This document shows positions 6,328 through 14,208 of a DNA stretch of 20,992 nucleotides, one piece after another. Both the position numbers and the translations under genes were made by a program. The number at the start of each line of letters is the position of its first letter. The stretch's first letter is position 1. The notes below the pieces were generated by a model. The model worked only from the letters and a program-made list of their open reading frames with translations, did not search any database and had not been told where the DNA came from. The DNA is from an uncultured Campylobacter sp. (GTDB lineage Bacteria; Campylobacterota; Campylobacteria; Campylobacterales; Campylobacteraceae). The stretch is from assembly GCF_938040115.1 (NCBI RefSeq), contig NZ_CALHXD010000120.1:1-20992 (forward strand), in the 5' to 3' direction.

Positions 6328-7658
6328 TGGAAATAAAAAGAATTTTAATCGCAAATCGCGGCGAAATAGCGCTGCGAGCCTTGCGAACGATAAAGGAAAT
6401 GGGCAAAGAAGCCGTCGTGGTCTACTCCACGGCCGATAAAGACGCGCTCTACGTCAAATACGCCGACGTGGCGATCTGCATCGGCAAGGAGCGCTCAAGC
6501 GACAGCTACCTAAATATCCCGGCCATAATCAGCGCGGCCGAGATCAGCGAAGCCGACGCGATATTTCCTGGTTACGGATTTTTAAGCGAAAATCAAAATT
6601 TCGTCGAAATTTGCTCGCACCACAAGCTAAAATTTATAGGCCCTAGCGTGGCCGCGATGGCGCTAATGAGCGATAAAAGCAAGGCAAAGCAAGTGATGCA
6701 GCGTGCGGGTGTACCGGTGATCCCGGGCTCTGACGGCGCGGTAGCCGACACCAAGGCCGCCAAAGAGCTAGCTAAAAAAATCGGCTATCCGGTCATCCTA
6801 AAAGCCGCAGCCGGCGGCGGCGGACGCGGCATGCGCGTGGTCGAGCGCGAAGAGGACATCGAAAAGGCGTTTTGGTCGGCCGAGAGCGAGGCGATGAGCG
6901 CGTTTGGCGACGGAACGATGTATATGGAAAAATACATCCTAAACCCGCGCCACATCGAGGTTCAGATCATCGGCGACAGCCACGGCAACGTCCTGCATAT
7001 CGGCGAGCGCGACTGCTCTATGCAGCGTCGCCACCAAAAACTGATCGAAGAAAGCCCTGCAATACTACTAGACGAAGCGACGCGAGAGAGGCTACACGAA
7101 ACCGCGATAAAAGCGGCAAAAGCTATCGGTTACGAGGGTGCGGGAACGTTTGAGTTTTTAGTCGATAAAAATTTGGATTTTTACTTCATCGAGATGAACA
7201 CGCGCCTGCAAGTCGAGCACTGCGTGAGCGAGATGGTGAGCGGCCTAGACATCATCGAGCTAATGATAAAAGTAGCCCAGGGCGAGGCGCTACCGCCGCA
7301 AGAGAGCATCACGCTAAAAGGCCACGCCATCGAGTGCCGCATCACGGCCGAGGATCCAAATACGTTTACGCCAAGTCCAGGCAAGATAACAAAATACGTC
7401 TGCCCCGGCGGCCGAAACGTGCGCATGGATAGCCACATCTATCAGGACTACTCGATCCCGCCGTACTACGACAGTATGATCGGCAAACTCATCGTCTGGG
7501 ACACCGATAGAAATAGAGCCATCCACAAGATGAAGGTGACGCTCGAGCAGCTCATCATCGGCGGCATCAAGACCACGCGCGATTTTCACATCGCGATGAT
7601 GGAAAACCAAGACTTCATCGACAACAACTACGATACCAACTACCTCTCCCGCCGCTAA
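6327..7658 (+). CDS. accC: Biotin carboxylase subunit of acetyl-CoA carboxylase
   Basis: A 443-residue ATP-grasp enzyme that carboxylates the biotin on AccB using ATP and bicarbonate. The N-terminal domain begins MEIKRILIANRGEIALR. The ATP-grasp glycine loop AAAGGGGRGMRV lies near residues 160-171, and the active-site strand EMNTRLQVEH near 289-298. ATG at 6327 is preferred to the TTG one codon earlier, with GGAGA upstream at good spacing. A hairpin overlapping the stop codon probably ends the accBC transcript. Length and motifs are normal for the family. Confidence 0.97.
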   Translation: MEIKRILIANRGEIALRALRTIKEMGKEAVVVYSTADKDALYVKYADVAICIGKERSSDSYLNIPAIISAAEISEADAIFPGYGFLSENQNFVEICSHHKLKFIGPSVAAMALMSDKSKAKQVMQRAGVPVIPGSDGAVADTKAAKELAKKIGYPVILKAAAGGGGRGMRVVEREEDIEKAFWSAESEAMSAFGDGTMYMEKYILNPRHIEVQIIGDSHGNVLHIGERDCSMQRRHQKLIEESPAILLDEATRERLHETAIKAAKAIGYEGAGTFEFLVDKNLDFYFIEMNTRLQVEHCVSEMVSGLDIIELMIKVAQGEALPPQESITLKGHAIECRITAEDPNTFTPSPGKITKYVCPGGRNVRMDSHIYQDYSIPPYYDSMIGKLIVWDTDRNRAIHKMKVTLEQLIIGGIKTTRDFHIAMMENQDFIDNNYDTNYLSRR

Positions 7659-7676
7659 ATTTGCGGCGCGGCGTTT
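7650..7676 (+). terminator. Terminator of accBC
   Basis: CGCCGC (7650-7655), loop TAAATTT, GCGGCG (7663-7668), then CGGCGTTTTT. The stem overlaps the accC stop codon. A second hairpin, GCCTTGCTT (7679-7687) with AAGCAAGGC (7707-7715), follows but lacks a T-run. Confidence 0.65.
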
Positions 7677-8780
7677 TTGCCTTGCTTGCAGCTTTTAATC
7701 GGCCGTAAGCAAGGCGATCTAACTTTAAATTTATTACTATGGCGATAAAATTTTACTCAAAGCTTTTTGACAAGTGATTTTATTAGTAGCCGCGGTATTT
7801 GTCTTTTGTGTCATTTTAAAACTTGTCCGTAAGTTTTATTTGCCGCGCTTGCGGTAGTATCTTTTAAATTGGCGCACCTAAACCGCAAATCTTGCGTCTT
7901 TGCTTGCGATATTTAAATTTACATAAATGGTCGATTTTTGAAATGTATTTTGGATTTTAGGCGAGTAAGGAATTTGGCAAGAAAATAATTCGGATAAGTT
8001 TTTCGTGGTTGAAAATAATGTAAATTTAAAATCGAATTCGTCGGATATATATATTTTAAAATTCGCTACGCTATGATGTTATGCAGGCTTGGGTTACCAA
8101 GTGTAAATTTCGCTCCCAAAAAGCCCTTGCACTTTGCTTGTTGCTCGACGAAAACAGTGCCGGCTTTCTATTTTGGTCTATAAAAATTAGCGACTTTTTG
8201 TCTAAACCAAGGCGCATTTTTAAATTTAGCCTCGCTTTTTGGCTTTCTCTGCACTTTGTCACGCTTTTTTGCTCATGGTCATTTGCGCGCCTGCTATGCC
8301 AATATAGCCAGCTGAAATACCGATTTCTTAACTGTTAAACCGTGTAGCGTCACGCGCTTGCCTAAAGAGCTTTTTGTAAGCACGCAGTATTTCTGCGCAC
8401 ACAAGGTGCGACGAAGCTCGGCGCTAGATGATTTTATCAGCATTAGGCGACGGTTTTCTCTCTTTGGCTATTTTTATCGCACCGCGTAATGGTTTGGTAT
8501 TGGCTACGGGTCGGCTCAGCAGAGTATCCGAGCATAAGAACCACGCAGCCGTTTGCGGAAATATATCCTCATAAAGCAGATTGGGTATTGCGGGCGATGG
8601 CGTCAGGTATAGCTTTTAAAGTCGCGTTAGTTATCAAAAATTTAGCTTTAATTTTTGGATTTGAAGCCGAATTTTGGACGATAAAATTCGGCTTCATTTC
8701 TGGTGATTTTACTTAAGGGACAAAAACGAGTTTAAAATCAAATTTTATCCACAGCTACGGTATCACGAGCGGCAACCAAA
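7677..8780. other. 1.1-kb gap without a convincing gene, possibly decayed sequence
   Basis: All frames are broken by frequent stops. A plus-strand open stretch at 8489-8716 (75 codons) and opposing ones at 8071-8338 have no ribosome site, no recognisable domain and no start context. Short protein-like fragments such as EIGISAGYIGIAGAQ (minus strand, near 8270-8330) and LKAIPDAIARNTQ (minus strand, near 8570-8620) suggest ruined coding DNA, but I cannot name a family. No tRNA or insertion sequence end is visible. In C. jejuni, as I recall, accC is next to the SurA-like gene, so this may be a rearrangement scar. Confidence 0.5.
8663..8695. repeat. 13-bp perfect inverted repeat (hairpin)
   Basis: GAAGCCGAATTTT (8663-8675), loop GGACGAT, AAAATTCGGCTTC (8683-8695). 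There is no strong T-run on either side, so it may be a weak terminator for the barstar gene on the minus strand (about 85 bp past its stop) or another element. Its arm sequence recurs in two other hairpins in the window. Confidence 0.6.
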
Positions 8781-9047
8781 TCAAGATAAAATCTCAAATT
8801 TTACCCGTTCGTTTTCCTCCGCAAGGTCGGTAAAAACGGCGATTAGATCGTCTGCATAGTCGCCAAGCGCGCTAAGAGCGGCGCGATTTTTTAGATTTAT
8901 CAGAGTGGGTTCGTTTATCTCGCCTAAAGCGTCGTAAAGCGCGTCAAGGTTTTTTACGTCGGGATCAAGGCCGAATTTTCGTGCTAGATACTCAAAGGCT
9001 GCCGTTTTCTCGCGCATTTTCGCTCCGTTTAGAGTTATGGTTTTCAC
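8781..9047 (-). CDS. Barstar-like ribonuclease inhibitor
   Basis: An 88-residue cytoplasmic protein of the barstar family, which blocks barnase by plugging its active site. The segment NLDALYDAL aligns with barstar NLDALWDCL at the same residue numbers, so the two key acidic residues Asp35 and Asp39 are kept and Trp38 is Tyr. Tyr29 of barstar appears to be Pro. The C-terminus KFEILS matches the family ending. The start is GTG and overlaps the ribonuclease stop by 4 bp, so the inhibitor is made together with the enzyme. It sits second in the pair, which fits an immunity role. Confidence 0.9.
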   Translation of the reverse strand: MKTITLNGAKMREKTAAFEYLARKFGLDPDVKNLDALYDALGEINEPTLINLKNRAALSALGDYADDLIAVFTDLAEENERVKFEILS

Positions 9048-9574
9048 TGCTGTCTCCGCTCATAAAGTAGATAAAAGTTCTCGTAATGATCGGGCGTATA
9101 GTAGATCAGCCCGTCGCTAGAAAACACGATACGCTCGGCTCCGCGTCGCCCTCCGCGGTATCCGATATCGCACTCAAACCACTTTCGCCCGCTAGCTTCG
9201 GGTAGCCTTTTTTCTCTGTTTGAAAAGCGGTCGCCGCCGATGCTTTTTTTGTCTGTGACCTGCCATAGATTGCCGCTTTTAGCGTCCCATCCGAGCGCGA
9301 GCGCATCTTTTTTGGTGATAAAGTTTCGCGGCAATCCGCCAAATTTATAAATATACGCAGCAACCTCGTCTTTTGAGGTGTAAGTGCCGTCTTTTACGAC
9401 GTTTGCGGTCGGTACGGCGGCTACGTTTTTGTTTGCGCCGTTTCCTCTAAACTCGCTTTGCGGTTGATTTTGTTTCGGGGCGGCCGAATTATACGGGATG
9501 ATAAATTTAAACAGCGCCGCGAGTAGCAAAACAGCCAGCGGTAAGATGACGTTTCTAAGTAGTTGTTTGTTCAA
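9044..9574 (-). CDS. Barnase-like ribonuclease with N-terminal membrane/signal segment
   Basis: I choose the TTG at 9574-9572, preceded by AAAAGG, giving 176 residues; a TTG at 9631 adds 19 residues but has no good ribosome site. Residues about 8-27 form one hydrophobic helix (signal anchor or signal peptide), then a polar linker of about 40 residues, then a full microbial RNase domain (about 66-174). It aligns closely with barnase: Lys88 (barnase Lys27), SIGGDRFSNRE, Glu134 (the general base, Glu73), Arg144 and Arg148 (Arg83, Arg87) and His163 in TPDHY (His102). All catalytic residues are present, so it should be an active RNase acting outside the cytoplasm or tethered to the membrane. An overlapping barstar gene follows. 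Confidence 0.9.
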   Translation of the reverse strand: MNKQLLRNVILPLAVLLLAALFKFIIPYNSAAPKQNQPQSEFRGNGANKNVAAVPTANVVKDGTYTSKDEVAAYIYKFGGLPRNFITKKDALALGWDAKSGNLWQVTDKKSIGGDRFSNREKRLPEASGRKWFECDIGYRGGRRGAERIVFSSDGLIYYTPDHYENFYLLYERRQQ

Positions 9575-9617
9575 AAAAGACCTTTTGGAATAAATTTGAA
9601 GCGCTCGCTTCGGGGTT

Positions 9618-9635
9618 AAATTTGACGTCAAATTT
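9618..9635. promoter_or_regulatory. 18-bp perfect palindrome upstream of the barnase gene
   Basis: AAATTTGACGTCAAATTT is exactly self-complementary and lies 44-61 bases ahead of the chosen TTG start. It could be an operator for the pair, or one example of the AAATTTGAC word that recurs between genes in this window. It is a seen sequence; the role is inference. Confidence 0.4.
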
Positions 9636-9707
9636 TACGGGTTAAATCCAAATTTGATAATGTCGCGCCGTAAAGACGAGAGTAAATTTACGCTAAATTT
9701 GACTAGA

Positions 9708-9750
9708 CAAAAGCCGAATCTAACCGCATAAATCGCAGTCAAATTCGGCT
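9708..9750 (-). terminator. Probable terminator of gltX-maeB-upp
   Basis: Read on the minus strand, AGCCGAAT (9750-9743) pairs with ATTCGGCT (9719-9712) over a 23-base loop and is followed by TTTG. It lies about 50 bp past the upp stop. The loop is long and the T-run short, so efficiency is uncertain. Confidence 0.5.
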
Positions 9751-9799
9751 AAATTTACGGCACAATTAAGCTAAATTTGCTCGTCCGAGTTCGTCAAAT

Positions 9800-10426
9800 T
9801 TAAAGCGTATTAAACACCCTATCGCCAGCGTCGCCAAGGCCCGGCACGATGTAGTTTTTCTCGTTTAGTCGCTCGTCTATCGCAGCCGTATAGACCTCGA
9901 CGTCCGGGTAAACCTCGCTAAAGCGCTTTAGCCCCTCGGGAGCGGCGATGATGGAGATAAATTTGATCTGTTTTATGCCATTCTCGCGTAAAAATTTAAC
10001 CGCGTCGATAGCCGTACCGCCGGTGGCGAACATCGGATCGATGATGATGGCTAGGCGGTTTTTGGCGTCGCGAGGTAGCTTAGCGTAGAAAAACTCCGCC
10101 TCCGCGGTCTTTTCGTTTCGCTGAAAGCCCAAAAAGCCCACGCTAGCATCAGGAATGATCGTAAATACGCTATCAAGCATACCCAGCGCCGCTCGCAAAA
10201 TCGGGCAAATCATCACCTTTGTCGCGAGCTTTTTAGCTTGGGCCTGGGCGACCGGAGTCTGCACGCTCACGTCGCGCAGCGCTAGATCCCTAGTCGCCTC
10301 AAATATCATCAGATGGCTGATCTCGTCCACGAGCATCCTAAACTGAAACGGCTCGGTGTTTTTATCCCTTAAAATCGCTAGTTTGTGCTCGATGAGCGGA
10401 TGAGAGATGAGCCTGACGTTTTTCAT
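9800..10426 (-). CDS. upp: Uracil phosphoribosyltransferase
   Basis: A 208-residue cytoplasmic enzyme that makes UMP from uracil and PRPP in pyrimidine salvage. It starts MKNVRLISHPLIEHKL, a family signature, and has the PRPP-binding loop DPMFATGGTA (130-139) and the C-terminal uracil-binding segment VPGLGDAGDR near 194-203. Length is standard. Its ATG directly follows the stop codon of the malic enzyme gene (TAAATG), so it is the last gene of the gltX-maeB-upp operon. The same three-gene order is, as I recall, found in C. jejuni. Confidence 0.96.
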   Translation of the reverse strand: MKNVRLISHPLIEHKLAILRDKNTEPFQFRMLVDEISHLMIFEATRDLALRDVSVQTPVAQAQAKKLATKVMICPILRAALGMLDSVFTIIPDASVGFLGFQRNEKTAEAEFFYAKLPRDAKNRLAIIIDPMFATGGTAIDAVKFLRENGIKQIKFISIIAAPEGLKRFSEVYPDVEVYTAAIDERLNEKNYIVPGLGDAGDRVFNTL

Positions 10427-11680
10427 TTACAGACCCTTTGCTAGCTTTTCTGTGTAGGCTTTTACGTCAAAATCCTTCACTCTAGCTACGCCGTCGTCGA
10501 CCGCAGCTTGCGCAACCGCAGGAGCTACCGCCGTTAGGACGCGTTTGTCAAACGGTTTTGGTATGATGTAGTCTTTGCCGAATTTTAGCTCTTTTACGCC
10601 AAACGCCTCGCAAACCTCCGCAGGCACGGGCTCTTTAGCCAAATTTGCAAGCGCGCGCGCCGCAGCCATTTTCATATTTTCGGTGATTTTTTTAGCTCTG
10701 ACGTCTAGCGCGCCGCGGAATATAAACGGAAAGCCAAGAACGTTATTTACCTGGTTTGGATAGTCGCTGCGGCCGGTACCCATCATCACGTCGTTTCGCA
10801 CGCTAGCGACATCTTCGGGGAAGATCTCCGGAGTCGGGTTAGCAAGCGCAAAAATAATCGGCTCGTCGTTCATCGACGCGACCATTTCCTTCGTCACGAC
10901 GCCAGGTTTGCTAAGACCCAGGAACATATCCGCGCCCTTCATCGCGTCCGCTAGCGTTCTATCTGCGGTTTCAAGGGCGAATTCGACCTTTTCAGGAGTT
11001 AGATCGGTGCGGCCTTTGTGGATCACGCCCTTACTATCAACCATAACGATGTGTTTTGCGCCCAGAGCCTTGTACATCTTCGCGCATGCGATACCAGCCG
11101 CGCCCGCGCCGCTAACTACGATTTTGATTTTAGAGATATCTTTGCCTGAAATCTCCATCGCGTTTATCATGCCGGCGCTTGTTATCATCGCAGTGCCGTG
11201 CTGATCGTCGTGCATGACCGGGATATCGACTGCTTCTTGTAGCTTGCGCTCTATCTCAAAGCACTTTGGAGCGCGGATATCTTCTAAATTTATGCCGCCG
11301 AAAGTCGGAGAGAGCGCTTTGCAGATCTCTACGATCTTATCGGGATCATGCTCGTCTAGCTCGATGTCAAAGGCATCTACGTTTGCAAATTTTTTAAACA
11401 AAACCGCCTTGCCTTCCATTACCGGTTTGCCGGCTACCGCGCCGATGTCGCCTAGACCGAGCACGGCCGTACCGTCGGTGATGACGGCTACTAAATTTGC
11501 TTTGTTTGTGTATTTGTAGGCTAGCTCGTTGTCGGCCTCGATCTGCTTGCACGGTACTGCAACGCCCGGCGTGTAGGCCATAGATAGGTCTCTAGCCGTC
11601 GCGCAAGGGGTTTTTACTTTTATCTCTATCTTGCCGCCCTCGTGATACGCGAGCGCCTCTTCGTTAGTTACGTGTGTCAT
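10427..11680 (-). CDS. maeB: Malic enzyme (malate dehydrogenase, decarboxylating)
   Basis: A 417-residue malic enzyme that converts malate to pyruvate and CO2 with reduction of NAD(P)+, supplying pyruvate and reducing power. It is the short form, lacking the phosphotransacetylase-like C-terminal domain of E. coli MaeB. Seen motifs are YTPGVA (36-41), the catalytic Lys91 in GKAVLFK, metal-binding residues in NLEDI (131-135) and HDDQHGTA (157-164), and the nucleotide-binding GAGAAG (191-196). Cofactor preference cannot be told from sequence alone. Its ATG overlaps the gltX stop by 4 bp. Confidence 0.93.
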   Translation of the reverse strand: MTHVTNEEALAYHEGGKIEIKVKTPCATARDLSMAYTPGVAVPCKQIEADNELAYKYTNKANLVAVITDGTAVLGLGDIGAVAGKPVMEGKAVLFKKFANVDAFDIELDEHDPDKIVEICKALSPTFGGINLEDIRAPKCFEIERKLQEAVDIPVMHDDQHGTAMITSAGMINAMEISGKDISKIKIVVSGAGAAGIACAKMYKALGAKHIVMVDSKGVIHKGRTDLTPEKVEFALETADRTLADAMKGADMFLGLSKPGVVTKEMVASMNDEPIIFALANPTPEIFPEDVASVRNDVMMGTGRSDYPNQVNNVLGFPFIFRGALDVRAKKITENMKMAAARALANLAKEPVPAEVCEAFGVKELKFGKDYIIPKPFDKRVLTAVAPAVAQAAVDDGVARVKDFDVKAYTEKLAKGL

Positions 11681-13068
11681 TTGTTCTCCTTTAAAATATT
11701 TCTTATTCGTTTTTTCGTCTCGTCCGCGCCCAAAACTTCGAGCACCTCAAATATCCCCGGGCTTACGCTATTTCCAGTTAGCGCGACGCGAAGCGCCTGA
11801 GCTAAGTCTTTTAGCTTTAAGCCGTTTGCTTCTAAAAATTTACCCGTCATCTCCTCGTAGCCTTTGGCGTCTAAATTTTCGCCTAAAATTTCGGCAAATT
11901 TAGCCAAATTTTCCTTGCTTTCGGGCGTGATAAATTTAGCGTAGGCTTTCTCGTCGTATGCGCTTGGAGCGTTTATTATCGTCCTTGCGCTCTGGCTCAT
12001 TTCAACTAGCGTTTTTGAGCGTTCTCGCAATGAATTTAACAGCACCTCGCCCTTTGGCATCGCTTTAAAATCTATGTCAAATTCAAGCATCTCTTTTGCC
12101 AGCCTCTCGTACGGCAGAGTCTTGATGTAGTGGGCGTTTAGCCACTCTAGCTTGCTTGCGTTATAGGTGCTTGAGCTCTTGTTTATATCGTGCGGATCGA
12201 AATACTTTAGCATATCGTCCATACCGAAAATTTCGTCGTTTCCGTGGCTCCAGCCTAGGCGCACGAGGAAATTTAAAAGAGCCTCAGGCAGATAACCCAT
12301 GCGTTTATATTCCATCACGTCAGTCGCGCCGTGGCGTTTGCTTAGTTTGCTGCCGTCTTCGCCGTTTATCATCGCGACGTGGTAAAATTTTGGCGCCTTA
12401 AAACCAAGCGCATCGTAGAGTACGATTTGCTTCGGGGTATTTGATAGATGATCGTCGCCGCGGATGACGTCGGTTACGCCCATTAAAGCGTCATCTATCA
12501 CGACTGTAAAGTTATAGGTCGGAGTGCCGTCAGAGCGCGCGATGATGAAATCATCCAGGATATCTTCGACTCTAAATTTGACCTCGCCTTTGATGCCGTC
12601 GTCGATCACGATCTCGCCGCTTAGAGGCGCTTTGATACGTATGACGGGCTCGACTCCCTCAGGCGGAGTGCCTGTAAATTCGCGGTAGCGATTGTCGTAT
12701 TTGGGCCTCTCTTTTCTCGCTTCTTGCTCGGCGCGCAGAGCGTCTAGCTCGTCCTTGCTCATGTAGCATTTATAGGCTTTGCCCTCGGCTAGCAGCTTTT
12801 GTACGTACTCTTTATACACGTCGAATCTACGCGACTGATACGTCACCTCGCCGTCGTGATCCAGCCCGCACCAGGCAAAGGCCTCTTTTATCGCTTGCGT
12901 GGCCTCCTCGGAGTTGCGTTTTAGGTCGGTATCTTCGATACGCAGCAGAAATTTGCCGCCGTTTGCTCTAGCGTATAAGTAGTTATAAAGCGCCGTCCTA
13001 AGCCCGCCGATGTGCAGATATCCGGTCGGAGAGGGGGCAAATCTAGTTACTATTTGTGAATTTTGCAT
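11677..13068 (-). CDS. gltX: Glutamyl-tRNA synthetase
   Basis: A 463-residue class I synthetase that charges tRNA with glutamate. The HIGH-type motif is HIGG (19-22) and the KMSKS-type motif is KLSKR (241-245), with YNFTVVIDDALMGVTDVIRGDDH between them. Campylobacter and Helicobacter carry two paralogues, one of which makes Glu-tRNA(Gln) for repair by GatCAB; the placement next to maeB and upp matches the copy I recall as gltX2 in C. jejuni, but I cannot prove tRNA specificity. It has AAAGG ahead of the ATG and is the first gene of the operon, driven by a promoter facing away from the SurA-like gene. Confidence 0.94.
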   Translation of the reverse strand: MQNSQIVTRFAPSPTGYLHIGGLRTALYNYLYARANGGKFLLRIEDTDLKRNSEEATQAIKEAFAWCGLDHDGEVTYQSRRFDVYKEYVQKLLAEGKAYKCYMSKDELDALRAEQEARKERPKYDNRYREFTGTPPEGVEPVIRIKAPLSGEIVIDDGIKGEVKFRVEDILDDFIIARSDGTPTYNFTVVIDDALMGVTDVIRGDDHLSNTPKQIVLYDALGFKAPKFYHVAMINGEDGSKLSKRHGATDVMEYKRMGYLPEALLNFLVRLGWSHGNDEIFGMDDMLKYFDPHDINKSSSTYNASKLEWLNAHYIKTLPYERLAKEMLEFDIDFKAMPKGEVLLNSLRERSKTLVEMSQSARTIINAPSAYDEKAYAKFITPESKENLAKFAEILGENLDAKGYEEMTGKFLEANGLKLKDLAQALRVALTGNSVSPGIFEVLEVLGADETKKRIRNILKENK

Positions 13069-13108
13069 TAAATTTTACCTTTATAGCTTGCGCTTAAATT
13101 TAAAATGT

Positions 13109-13126
13109 TATAATGCTCAAATTATA
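13109..13126. promoter_or_regulatory. Back-to-back -10 boxes of gltX and the SurA-like gene
   Basis: TATAAT is present on the plus strand at 13109-13114 and on the minus strand at 13126-13121 (ATTATA on plus). Predicted start points lie within a few bases of each other, one firing right towards the chaperone gene (ATG 13156) and one left towards gltX (ATG 13068). RNA polymerase could probably not occupy both at once. Confidence 0.5.
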
Positions 13127-13155
13127 TTTACTTTAGACTTAAACAAAGGTTTTAT

Positions 13156-13992
13156 ATGTTAAAAAAGATCTCATTCGCCGCGTTTTTTCTCAGTTTTTGT
13201 ATGGCTAACGCGAGCCAGATCTCAAACGGCATAGCCGTCATCATCGAAAACGAACCCATCACCGTAAACGAAGTGCGCAAAGCCGCCGCGCAGCTGCAAA
13301 CAAGCGAAGCTAACGCGCTAAATTTACTGATCCGCGATAGGCTCGAAACCGCACAGATCAAAAACCTAAAAATCGAAGCCAGCGACTACGAGCTAAATCA
13401 AAGGCTACAAAAGATCGCAAGCGAGAGCGGTATGAGCGCCTCAGATTTACGCTCGGCCGTGCTATCAAAGGGCGGCGACTACGCGCAGTTTAAAGACGAC
13501 GTCGCAAAGACTATAAAACAAGAAAAGCTATATCAAAGCATATTTGCCGACGCTAAAATCAACATTTCAGAAAACGCCGCGAGAGCGTATTTTGAGCAAA
13601 ATCGCGACCTTTTCGCGCACTTTACCGACGTGAGCGTGACTAGATACGTGGCGCCTTCGATGCAGCTTTTAGAGGCCGCCAGACACAGCTCCCCGATGAA
13701 CACCAACCACAGCGTGCACATGGACGTGATGGATCTAAAAAGCGAGCAGATCCCGCCTCAACTACGAACGATATTTCAGCAGACCCCGGACGGCACTTTT
13801 ACTCAGATTTTCCAGACTCCCGAGGGCTTTGAGATGTTTTACGTAGCGTCTAAAAAGGGACAAACGATGCCTGAATTTGACGAGGTCAGAGACGAGGCGA
13901 TGAACGCGCTTTATAAACTCGAGCAAGACCGCGTCATCGGCGAATACTTCAACAAACTCCGCGCCAAAGCTAACGTCAAATATCTACGCTAA
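13156..13992 (+). CDS. SurA-like periplasmic chaperone / peptidyl-prolyl isomerase (Cj1289 type)
   Basis: A 278-residue protein with a signal peptide (LKKISFAAFFLSFCMANA, cleaved near residue 20), so periplasmic. The N-terminal SurA-type chaperone lobe starts ISNGIAVIIENEPITVNEV and continues through helices to about residue 150; a parvulin-like segment follows (about 155-235, ending EGFEMFYVASKKG), and a last helix (about 240-270) completes the chaperone lobe. It probably helps outer-membrane proteins fold. The match is to the C. jejuni Cj1289 family, also found next to gltX2. The start follows AAAGG with an AT-rich leader, and a clear terminator follows the stop. Confidence 0.85.
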   Translation: MLKKISFAAFFLSFCMANASQISNGIAVIIENEPITVNEVRKAAAQLQTSEANALNLLIRDRLETAQIKNLKIEASDYELNQRLQKIASESGMSASDLRSAVLSKGGDYAQFKDDVAKTIKQEKLYQSIFADAKINISENAARAYFEQNRDLFAHFTDVSVTRYVAPSMQLLEAARHSSPMNTNHSVHMDVMDLKSEQIPPQLRTIFQQTPDGTFTQIFQTPEGFEMFYVASKKGQTMPEFDEVRDEAMNALYKLEQDRVIGEYFNKLRAKANVKYLR

Positions 13993-14011
13993 ACTCAAAT
14001 TGAGCGCAAAT

Positions 14012-14045
14012 TTAAGCCGATTTGATTCGGCTTAATTTCTTTTAT
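14012..14045 (+). terminator. Terminator of the SurA-like gene
   Basis: TTAAGCCGA (14012-14020), loop TTTGAT, TCGGCTTAA (14027-14035), followed by TTTCTTTTATTTT. A perfect 9-bp stem with a T-rich tail, 20 bp after the stop codon. Confidence 0.75.
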
Positions 14046-14208
14046 TTTCGGTCAAATTTGACCGATTTTTCTTTAAATTTATTTGCTTACTCGCCAAGAC
14101 CCGCACCTTTACGACATAAATTTATCTCCAAACGATATCAAATTTAATCTCACGAAGTCATGGATACCATAAGCTACGATAGGCTTTCACTTTCTGAGTA
14201 ATAGTTTT

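Noticed and set aside
6872..7153. 93-codon frame inside accC
   Set aside because: Shadow of accC in another frame with arginine- and proline-rich nonsense composition.
8071..8338. Opposed 63- and 85-codon frames
   Set aside because: They overlap on opposite strands in sequence without start signals; neither has family features.
8340..8430. Possible tRNA or small RNA fold around the CGCAG/CTGCG hairpin
   Set aside because: No acceptor stem, T-loop or anticodon arm could be assembled.
8489..8716. 75-codon plus-strand frame in the large gap
   Set aside because: No ribosome site, no recognisable domain, and a W-rich start; more likely chance or remnant.
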